Assembly (NCBI RefSeq): GCF_021107415.1
Contig: NZ_JAIOSW010000141.1
Span: 1 to 6,716, forward strand
Origin: Desulfobacula sp.
GTDB lineage: Bacteria; Desulfobacterota; Desulfobacteria; Desulfobacterales; Desulfobacteraceae
Direction: 5' to 3'
DNA length: 6,716 nucleotides
The position numbers were made by a program, and so were the translations under genes. The notes below the pieces were generated by a model. That model saw only the letters and a list, made by a program, of their open reading frames with translations. It was not told the DNA's origin and ran no database searches. Every line of letters starts with the position of its first letter. Position 1 is the first letter of the stretch. This document shows positions 1-6,417 of this stretch, piece after piece.

Positions 1-1242
1 CGGATCGGGTCCGGGTTGACCATCAATGCCGTGGCCACCATTATGATGGCCATGTATCAGGCGGTTGCAGAAAAATTCGGATATTCCAAAGATCAGATTT
101 CCACTACTCCCCAGAATGATATTTTAAAAGAAATGATTGGCCGGGGTGCCTGGATTTTTCCTGTTGAGCATGGGGTGCGGCTTGTGGGGGACAGTATTGA
201 ATATGCAGTAAAGGAACTGCCCAAATCCAACCCTGTGAGCCTGTGCGGATATCATATCCGTGAATCCGGGGCCACACCGGCCCAGGAAATCGCCTATGCA
301 TTCGAGATTGCCAAAGCTTACATCGACAATGTAGCGCAAAGAGGCATTAAACCTGAAGATTTTGTGGGACGGTTTTCCTTTAACTTTAATGTGTACGGCA
401 ACCTTTGGGAACAGATTGCCAAGTTCAGAGCAGCCAGAAAACTCTGGGCAAAAATGCTGAAAAATGAATATGGTGTTACGGAAAAGAAAAAACTCTTCTT
501 AAGAGGACTGTTTGGCGGCGGGGGTTCAGGCCTTACCAAGGAACAGCCCGAGAACAATATCATGAGAGGGGCCTATTATGCCATGGGAGCGGCCCTTTCC
601 GGTGCCCAGACCATAGCATTATGCTCCTTTGATGAAGCCTATACTATTCCCACCCCGCGTTCTGCCCTGCTCTCGCTTCGAACCCTTGAAATGCTCATGG
701 ATGAAGTGGGCTTAAGGGATACGGTTGATCCGCTTGCAGGATCTTATTTTATTGAAACCCTCACCCTTGAAATGGAAGAAAAAATCCTTGAGGAAATGAA
801 AGAGGTACAAAAATGGGGTGGAATGGTCAAAAGTATATCAAACGGTTTCATCCAGAGAAAAGTCTCCAAGCAGGCCTATGAATTTGAAAAAGGATTACAG
901 TCCGGGGAGTATAGAAAAGTTGGGCTCAATCCGGAGGCAACACCCGGTTCAAAAAAGGGCCAGACTGACAAGACCGACGCTGGCGCTGCTGGTGCTATGG
1001 AACTTCATGAATACAATGAAGAATGGGCTAGAAAATCTAAAGCCAGCTTAAATGAAGTCCGGCGTACCAGGAATGACAAGGAGGTGGCAGATAGCCTTAA
1101 AGCGCTTGAAAAAGCAGCCAGAGGAAATGATAATGTCATGCCTCACCTGGTGAAATGCTGTCATGCCTATGCTACGGTGGGAGAAATGACAGGCGTATTC
1201 AGAGATACCTTTGGAGAATGGAATGAGCCGGATTTTTATTAA
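1..1242 (+). CDS. Acyl-CoA mutase large subunit (methylmalonyl-CoA mutase family), 5' truncated; candidate arylsuccinyl-CoA mutase
   Basis: Catalytic-domain subunit of a coenzyme B12-dependent acyl-CoA mutase, which shifts the CO-SCoA group by a radical carbon-skeleton rearrangement in the cytoplasm. The frame is open from base 1, so the TTG at 16 is internal. By comparison with P. shermanii MutB about 155 N-terminal residues are missing. Counting the first codon as residue 1: QNDILKE starts at 38, the carboxylate-binding Arg is 48 (MutB Arg207), GYH is at 83-85 (Tyr243/His244), the CoA-contacting RFS at 124-126 (Arg283/Ser285), and VDPLAGSY is further on. The C-terminus ends shortly after YATVGEM with no DxHxxG cobalamin domain, so a separate B12-binding small subunit is expected outside the window. 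His328, Gln330, Phe287 and Asn366 equivalents are replaced. The retained Arg argues for a dicarboxylic thioester and against isobutyryl-CoA or 2-hydroxyisobutyryl-CoA. Neighbouring ring-opening and ligase genes suggest an arylsuccinyl-CoA substrate (inference). Family is certain; substrate is not. Confidence 0.9.
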   Translation, partial: RIGSGLTINAVATIMMAMYQAVAEKFGYSKDQISTTPQNDILKEMIGRGAWIFPVEHGVRLVGDSIEYAVKELPKSNPVSLCGYHIRESGATPAQEIAYAFEIAKAYIDNVAQRGIKPEDFVGRFSFNFNVYGNLWEQIAKFRAARKLWAKMLKNEYGVTEKKKLFLRGLFGGGGSGLTKEQPENNIMRGAYYAMGAALSGAQTIALCSFDEAYTIPTPRSALLSLRTLEMLMDEVGLRDTVDPLAGSYFIETLTLEMEEKILEEMKEVQKWGGMVKSISNGFIQRKVSKQAYEFEKGLQSGEYRKVGLNPEATPGSKKGQTDKTDAGAAGAMELHEYNEEWARKSKASLNEVRRTRNDKEVADSLKALEKAARGNDNVMPHLVKCCHAYATVGEMTGVFRDTFGEWNEPDFY

Positions 1243-1244
1243 TA

Positions 1245-1252
1245 GGGAGGTG
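1245..1252 (+). promoter_or_regulatory. Strong Shine-Dalgarno deciding a TTG start for hyuA
   Basis: GGGAGGTG begins three bases after the mutase stop codon. Its GGAGG core ends six bases before the TTG at 1257, which is good spacing. No in-frame ATG or GTG lies near this site, and the first in-frame ATG is some 60 codons inside the conserved domain, beyond the DIGGTFTD motif. The TTG start is therefore well supported. Confidence 0.8.
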
Positions 1253-1256
1253 TAAT

Positions 1257-3365
1257 TTGGAGCAAGTGACTTACCGTCTGGGTTGTGATATCGGCGGCAC
1301 TTTTACAGATTTTGTCCTGGTAAATAATATAACAGGGGAATTTCATACAAATAAATGTCTGACCACTCCTTTAGATCCGTCGGATGCTATTGAACAGGGC
1401 ATCAGGGAGCTTGCCGGAATTCTGCCCGGGTTCATGGACACTGTTGAAGAAATCATTCATGGGACCACCCTGGTTATCAATGCGATTATTGAAAGAAAAG
1501 GAGCCAAAACAGGACTAATCACTACAAAGGGATTCAGGGATATTTTAGAACTTGGCAGAGAAAAACGCTATGATGCTTATGATATTTTCAGCGAATACCC
1601 GGAACCAATTGTTCCCAGATCAGACAGGGCGGAAATTGATGAGCGGCTGACCTTTGACGGCAGAGTACTAAAAGATGTGGAAAAACAAGAGGTTTTGAAT
1701 GTCCTTGAAAAATTTAAAAAAAACGGGATAGAATCCATTGCTGTCTGCTTTATCAATTCTTATGAAAACTCAATAAATGAAAAAAAGATAAAAAAAATAA
1801 TTGAAAAAGAAGCGCCTGATCTATTTCTTTCCACATCATTTGAAGTCCTTCCGGAAATCAAAGAATATGAGAGAACCTGTACTACGGCTGTCAATGCCTA
1901 TGTAAAACCCATCACCTACTGGTATTTAAATAGACTGATAGAAAGACTTGGAACAATCGGGTTTGATGGTAAATTTTTTATCATGCTGTCGTCCGGCGGG
2001 ATCACCTCTATTGAAACTGCAAAAAATTTCCCTGTCAGAATCATTGAATCAGGTCCGACTGCAGCGGTTATTGCTTCTCAATATTATGGTCAGATGTTTA
2101 ATATCAAGGATATGTTCTGCTTTGATATGGGAGGTACAACAGCCAAATCATGCCTGATTCAGGATGGCCATGCAGGGCTTGTATCCACCTTTGAGGTCGG
2201 ACGTGTACAACGGTTCCAAAAAGGCTCCGGTCTTCCCATCCAGGTACCTGTTGTGGATCTCATGGAAATTGGTGCAGGCGGAGGAAGTATTGCTAAAATC
2301 AGCAGTCTTGGTCTTTTACAGGTTGGCCCTGAAAGCGCAGGTGCTGATCCAGGGCCTGCCTGTTACAAACAAGGGGGTCAAGACCCGACAGTAACGGATG
2401 CTGATCTTGTTTTGGGATATCTTGACCCTGATTTTTTCCTTGGCGGCACCATGGCTCTTGATATAGAACTTTCCAAAAAAGCAATAGAAGAGAAGATTGC
2501 CAAACCATTGGGCACAACAATGGTACAAGCCGCATTCGGTATCCATGATCTTATCAACGAGACAATGGCATCGGCCGCCAAAACCCATATTGCGGAAAAA
2601 GGCGGCAACCCCAACATAGTTACCGTGTCAGCCTTTGGCGGTGCAGGCCCTGTTCACACCTATGGACTTGCCAAAAAAATCGGTGCGCATGCTATCTTAG
2701 TACCTCCTCTTGCAGGAGTGGGATCAGCACTTGGTTTTTTTACAGCTCCAGTGGCATTTGACCTTTCAAGAAGCCACAGGAAAGTACTTGAAGAAGCAAA
2801 TTTTAAAGGAATTGAACTTCTTTTTAATGAGCTTGAACAAGAGAGTGCAAAAATTTTGGAAGGTGCTCAAAGCGGTGATGACATCATTTTTGAAAGGACT
2901 CTTTTAATGCGTTTTGTAGGTCAGGGCGCTGAGATTGATCTTCCCATTGAGATCAAAAATTTTCAAAAATTTTCAAAAAATGAAATCAGAACCATGTTTG
3001 ATAAAGAATATAGACGGCTCTACGGCAGAACCTCTGTTGAATCACCTGTGGAATTTGTAACGTTCAAGGTTCGGGCAAGCCTTCCTAAAAAACCTTTTTC
3101 AATTTCAAAACTATCAACCCAAAATCGCGATCTTCAAACCTGTATCAAGGGGCAACGCCGGGCATTTTCTATAATTAAAAAGAATTACATCCCTTTTACA
3201 GTTTATGACCGGTCTAAACTATTTGCCGATGCGCAATTTGATGGACCTGCCATTATTGAGGAACGAGAATCCACAATTGTAATTGGGGAGGATGCTAAAG
3301 CCCGGGTTGATGAATTCGGGTTTATCTGGATACAGATAGTTCAATCAGGTGGAGGGGACAAATAA
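1257..3365 (+). CDS. hyuA: Hydantoinase/oxoprolinase family protein, subunit A (HyuA), ATP-dependent lactam-opening enzyme candidate
   Basis: Nucleotide-binding subunit of an ATP-dependent HyuAB-type enzyme. Family members hydrolyse cyclic amides (hydantoins, 5-oxoproline) or, in acetone and acetophenone carboxylases, carboxylate ketones. At 702 residues it is a normal stand-alone HyuA. The actin-like ATPase signatures are both present: DIGGTFTD at 11-18 (phosphate 1) and DMGGTTAK at 290-297 (phosphate 2). Other family landmarks in order are HGTT at 68-71, a PEIKEYERT stretch near 199-207, GAGGGSIA at 339-346, ADPGPACY at 363-370, FGGAGPVH at 460-467, and a C-terminal GPAIIEE beta region near 663-669. 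It starts at TTG 1257 behind a strong ribosome site, and its stop shares one base with the hyuB start, so the two subunits are probably co-translated and form a complex. Next to a Mo-hydroxylase subunit and an acyl-CoA mutase, opening of an oxindole-type lactam fits best (inference). No carboxylase gamma-subunit gene is visible. Confidence 0.93.
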   Translation: MEQVTYRLGCDIGGTFTDFVLVNNITGEFHTNKCLTTPLDPSDAIEQGIRELAGILPGFMDTVEEIIHGTTLVINAIIERKGAKTGLITTKGFRDILELGREKRYDAYDIFSEYPEPIVPRSDRAEIDERLTFDGRVLKDVEKQEVLNVLEKFKKNGIESIAVCFINSYENSINEKKIKKIIEKEAPDLFLSTSFEVLPEIKEYERTCTTAVNAYVKPITYWYLNRLIERLGTIGFDGKFFIMLSSGGITSIETAKNFPVRIIESGPTAAVIASQYYGQMFNIKDMFCFDMGGTTAKSCLIQDGHAGLVSTFEVGRVQRFQKGSGLPIQVPVVDLMEIGAGGGSIAKISSLGLLQVGPESAGADPGPACYKQGGQDPTVTDADLVLGYLDPDFFLGGTMALDIELSKKAIEEKIAKPLGTTMVQAAFGIHDLINETMASAAKTHIAEKGGNPNIVTVSAFGGAGPVHTYGLAKKIGAHAILVPPLAGVGSALGFFTAPVAFDLSRSHRKVLEEANFKGIELLFNELEQESAKILEGAQSGDDIIFERTLLMRFVGQGAEIDLPIEIKNFQKFSKNEIRTMFDKEYRRLYGRTSVESPVEFVTFKVRASLPKKPFSISKLSTQNRDLQTCIKGQRRAFSIIKKNYIPFTVYDRSKLFADAQFDGPAIIEERESTIVIGEDAKARVDEFGFIWIQIVQSGGGDK
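2953..2979 (+). repeat. Tandem 10-bp A-tract repeat inside hyuA
   Basis: TCAAAAATTT is repeated with a ten-base period for about 2.7 copies, giving three phased A-tracts, within the hyuA reading frame (codons around Lys-Asn-Phe-Gln-Lys-Phe). The frame stays open. Helically phased A-tracts bend DNA, but there is no sign of a function here, and the repeat may simply reflect Lys/Phe codon choice. Confidence 0.4.
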
Positions 3366-3367
3366 TG
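3348..3367 (+). promoter_or_regulatory. Translational coupling site hyuA/hyuB (overlapping stop and start with internal SD)
   Basis: The hyuA stop TAA (3363-3365) and the hyuB start ATG (3365-3367) share one base. The hyuB ribosome site GGTGGAGGGG (from 3348) lies inside the last hyuA codons, which read Gly-Gly-Gly, eight or so bases before the ATG. Ribosomes ending hyuA can restart directly on hyuB, which suits two subunits made in a fixed ratio. Confidence 0.75.
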
Positions 3368-5101
3368 AATAAAAATAATAATAAATTCGACCCGATTACC
3401 CTGGAAATCCTCTGGAAGCGGCTGGTTTCCATAGTAGATGAATCTGACGCATCTGTAATCAGAACCGCCTTTTCAAGTCTTTTAAGGGATGCCCACGATT
3501 ACACCTGCATGTTTACAGACAGCCGCGGCCAGGAGCTTGTACAGGGAACATTATGTACACCCGGCCAGGCAGGCGCCATGGCGCTTGGTATGAAAAAAAT
3601 TGTCAATTCCATTCCCCTTGAAGATTATAATGAGGGCGATGTATTTATTATCAATGACCCCTGGCTTCTGGCAGGACATTTAAATGATGTCTGCGTGTGG
3701 AGTCCTATATTTTTCAAGGGAAAACCTGTGGCATTTACAGCATGTGTATTCCATCATACGGATATAGGCGGAAGAACCGCTTCGGACAACCGTGATGTCT
3801 ATGCAGAAGGTCTTTATATCCCTTTAACAAAGCTATATGATACCGGCAAGCTCAATGAGAGTCTGGTTAACATGATCCGCTGGAATGTAAGAACAGCAAC
3901 AGAGTTTGACGGGGATATCCGCTCCCAGGTAGCGGCAAATCATATTTGTTCCCAGAAGATCATAGAAATGATGGAAGATGAAGGGCTTGATACCCTTGAT
4001 GACCTTGCCGACGAAATTATCGACCGGACTGAAATAAGCATGCGCAAAGCCATTAAAAAAATTACCGATGGAACCTATGCCCATGAAGGCATTATTGAAG
4101 GTGCAGGAAACAAACCGGATATTCCCATCAAACTGACCGTTAAAGTAGATGGTTCTAATATTCATGTTGATTTTGACGGCACATCCAAACAGGTAGACTG
4201 GGGTGTGAATGTGGTTTACAATTTTACATATGCATATGTGTTCATGGCGATTAAATCAGCTTTTGACCCTGGAATACCTATTAACGAGGGCGCTATCCGT
4301 CCCATAACAATGACAGCTCCAAAAGGTTCTATTGTCAATTGCACATTTCCGGCAGCCGTGGCAGCAAGAATGGTAGTGGGTCATTTTATGACTGAAATGG
4401 TTTTTAATGCGCTTGCAAAAGCTGCTCCCGACAATATTATAGCCGGTTCCGGCGGCACACCTGCCCAGACCAACATCTTTCATGGCTCTTTTGCAAATGG
4501 CAAGCCATGGCACACCATGATTATTCGCGGCGGCGGAATGGGAGCTTCTTCAAGATTTGACGGCCATCACTGTGCAATTTTCCCGGCTAACGGTGCGAAT
4601 ACACCAGTTGAAATCCTTGAAAGTGATACCACTATGATTGTTGAATCAAGAAGCCTGATTCAAGACTCGGGAGGGCCTGGGAAACAGCGGGGTGGCATTG
4701 GCAGGCAAATGATTGTACGATCCCCGGGTGGAGATGGTGAGACGGGTGAAAATGTTCCGGGAACAACGTCCATTGCAGTCCAGGCAGGACGTTATATTTA
4801 TCCGCCAGAAGGTATATTTGGCGGAAAAGACGGTTCCAAAGCCCAATATCTAAAAAATGGAGAAAATGCTGATCCCAGCGGACTTACTTTTTGTGAACCG
4901 GGGGATCGGATCTCATTTATCAGTGCAGGCGGCGGCGGGTATGGTGATCCCTTTGAACGGGACCCGAAAGCCGTGGAACGTGACGTAGAATATGGCTATG
5001 TAAGTATTGAAAAAGCAAAACAAGATTACGGTGTTATTATTGAACCTGACTCTTTAAAGCTCAACATGGATGAAACATTGCAACTCCGTGAAAACAAATA
5101 A
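3365..5101 (+). CDS. hyuB: Hydantoinase/oxoprolinase family protein, subunit B (HyuB)
   Basis: Partner of HyuA in the ATP-dependent amidohydrolase/carboxylase superfamily; this subunit carries the second catalytic part of the complex. Its 578 residues match the usual HyuB length. Visible landmarks are FDPITLEI near the N-terminus (8-15), NDPW at 97-100 followed by GHLND (104-108) with candidate metal-binding His and Asp, HHTDIGG at 130-136, EGLYIP at 148-153, GDIRSQ at 183-188, NTPVEILE at 412-419, DSGGPGKQRGG at 434-444, and AGGGGYGDP at 521-529 with the characteristic GYVS and DYGV tail. It overlaps hyuA by one base. The ligase follows 12 bases after its stop with no third small subunit between, unlike acetone carboxylase (three subunits) or acetophenone carboxylase (five). 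Ring hydrolysis is therefore preferred over ketone carboxylation, with moderate certainty. Family assignment is secure. Confidence 0.93.
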   Translation: MNKNNNKFDPITLEILWKRLVSIVDESDASVIRTAFSSLLRDAHDYTCMFTDSRGQELVQGTLCTPGQAGAMALGMKKIVNSIPLEDYNEGDVFIINDPWLLAGHLNDVCVWSPIFFKGKPVAFTACVFHHTDIGGRTASDNRDVYAEGLYIPLTKLYDTGKLNESLVNMIRWNVRTATEFDGDIRSQVAANHICSQKIIEMMEDEGLDTLDDLADEIIDRTEISMRKAIKKITDGTYAHEGIIEGAGNKPDIPIKLTVKVDGSNIHVDFDGTSKQVDWGVNVVYNFTYAYVFMAIKSAFDPGIPINEGAIRPITMTAPKGSIVNCTFPAAVAARMVVGHFMTEMVFNALAKAAPDNIIAGSGGTPAQTNIFHGSFANGKPWHTMIIRGGGMGASSRFDGHHCAIFPANGANTPVEILESDTTMIVESRSLIQDSGGPGKQRGGIGRQMIVRSPGGDGETGENVPGTTSIAVQAGRYIYPPEGIFGGKDGSKAQYLKNGENADPSGLTFCEPGDRISFISAGGGGYGDPFERDPKAVERDVEYGYVSIEKAKQDYGVIIEPDSLKLNMDETLQLRENK

Positions 5102-5113
5102 GGAAGCGACAAG

Positions 5114-6403
5114 ATGAAAAAAACTTTTATGCCGCAGTTCGAAAATATAGACCAACTTTTTGACCATCAACTTAAAGGGCTTCAATGGACCATTGAACAT
5201 GCTTACAATGGGTCATCCTTTTACAAAAAGCACTTTGATGAGGCAGGTGTTACGCCTGGGACTGTAAAATCTCTCGATGATCTTTCCCGTCTTCCTTTTA
5301 CCACGGGAAATGACCTCAAGGAAGGCTACCCCCTGCCCTTGCTGTCAGTACCTGAAAAAGACGTGGTCCGTATTCATGCTTCCTCCGGCACCACGGGAAA
5401 ACGAAAAGTTCTTTCCTATACACAAAAAGATCTGGATGACTGGTTTGACATGTTTGCCAGGTGCTATGAAATGGCTGGCCTTACAAAAGAGGACAGGGTA
5501 CAGATTGCAGTGGGATATGGTGTCTGGACAGCCGGTATGGGATTTCAGCTGGGATGTGAACGGCTGGGTGCCATGGCCATTCCTGTGGGTCCCGGCAACA
5601 TTGACATGCAGTGCCAGTTCCTTGTGGACCTGCAGTCAACGGTTTTTTGCTGCACCGCATCCATGGCGCTTCTCATGGCCGAAGAAGTCAATAGCCGAGG
5701 CATTAAGGACCAGATCAATTTAAAAAAAATTATCCTGGGATCTGAACGGTGCAGTTCTGCCATGCGGACAAAAATAAAAGAACTGATGGGTTTGGAAGAC
5801 ATGTTTGATATCACCGGCATGACAGAGCTTTACGGTCCCGGAACCGGGCTTGACTGCCCTGAACATGAAGGTATCCACTACTGGGCAGACAAGTATATCC
5901 TTGAAATTTTAAACCCGGACACCCTGGAACCTGTTGAGGACGGGGAAATCGGTGAAATGGTGGTAACAACCCTGTGTAAAGAGGCAGCTCCTCTGGTGCG
6001 GTACCGGACAAGGGATCTCACCCGCAAGATATCCAACCTTTGTTCCTGCGGCAATATCCTTCCCATGCATGACAAAATCATGGGGCGTTCCGATGACATG
6101 ATCATCTTAAGGGGTGTTAACATCTATCCCGGACAGATTGATGAGGTATTATCCTCAATTGCTGAAGTGGGAAGCGAATACCAGCTGCATCTGGAAAGCA
6201 AGGGTGACGGCAAGGATTATATGACCATCAAAACAGAAGCACAACAGGGATTTGATGTTAATAATACAAGTGAAATTAAAAATAAGATAAAAAAAACAGT
6301 TAAGGCAAAGATCATGGTCAGCTGTGATGCACAAATCTGTGCGTATGGCGAACTTCCCCGGTTTGCAGGGAAAGCCCAGCGTATCTTTGATAACCGCACC
6401 TAA
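5114..6403 (+). CDS. Phenylacetate-CoA ligase-type (PaaK family) AMP-forming acyl-CoA ligase; candidate indoleacetate-CoA ligase
   Basis: Adenylate-forming ligase that activates an aryl carboxylate to its CoA thioester using ATP and CoA. Its 429 residues match the short PaaK class. Motifs in order: ATP-binding SSGTTGKRK at 90-98, the YGVWTAGMG pocket stretch at 135-143, TGMTE at 234-238, YRTRDLT at 297-303, GRSDDMIILRG at 324-334 with the hinge before the C-terminal domain, and GELPRFAGK ending at Lys420, the likely adenylation lysine. CSCG (310-313) and the CPEHEGIH region (248-255) resemble cysteine/histidine positions common in PaaK relatives. The ATG at 5114 is chosen because AGGAAG (5101-5106), overlapping the hyuB stop, sits seven bases upstream; Met6 is less well placed. 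In the iaa pathway of Aromatoleum a PaaK-like ligase, IaaB, activates indoleacetate, so this may be its counterpart. Phenylacetate or another aryl acid cannot be ruled out. Family is sure; substrate is inferred from neighbours. Confidence 0.92.
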   Translation: MKKTFMPQFENIDQLFDHQLKGLQWTIEHAYNGSSFYKKHFDEAGVTPGTVKSLDDLSRLPFTTGNDLKEGYPLPLLSVPEKDVVRIHASSGTTGKRKVLSYTQKDLDDWFDMFARCYEMAGLTKEDRVQIAVGYGVWTAGMGFQLGCERLGAMAIPVGPGNIDMQCQFLVDLQSTVFCCTASMALLMAEEVNSRGIKDQINLKKIILGSERCSSAMRTKIKELMGLEDMFDITGMTELYGPGTGLDCPEHEGIHYWADKYILEILNPDTLEPVEDGEIGEMVVTTLCKEAAPLVRYRTRDLTRKISNLCSCGNILPMHDKIMGRSDDMIILRGVNIYPGQIDEVLSSIAEVGSEYQLHLESKGDGKDYMTIKTEAQQGFDVNNTSEIKNKIKKTVKAKIMVSCDAQICAYGELPRFAGKAQRIFDNRT

Positions 6404-6417
6404 AGAAAGGAAACCAT

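Noticed and set aside
16..18. TTG at 16 as the true start of the mutase gene
   Set aside because: The frame is open upstream to base 1 and encodes residues that align with the mutase barrel (GSGLTIN against the family's SVSMTMN). The gene is cut by the window edge.
1..1242. 2-Hydroxyisobutyryl-CoA or isobutyryl-CoA mutase, as in acetone degradation by sulfate reducers
   Set aside because: Those enzymes carry Gln in place of the carboxylate-binding Arg207, while Arg is retained here at window residue 48. The pocket motifs also differ from theirs.
3833..4165. 110-codon reverse open frame opposite hyuB
   Set aside because: It is antisense to a well-conserved part of HyuB and has no recognisable motif or start signal; it is a shadow of codon bias.
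1257..5101. Acetone carboxylase-type operon
   Set aside because: No gamma-type small subunit follows hyuB, and the neighbours (B12 mutase, Mo-hydroxylase subunit) fit ring hydroxylation and opening better. It remains a weaker alternative.
5277..5723. 148-codon forward open frame inside the ligase gene
   Set aside because: It lies fully inside the PaaK-family gene, shows no family motif, is rich in Trp, Pro and Cys, and has no ribosome site.
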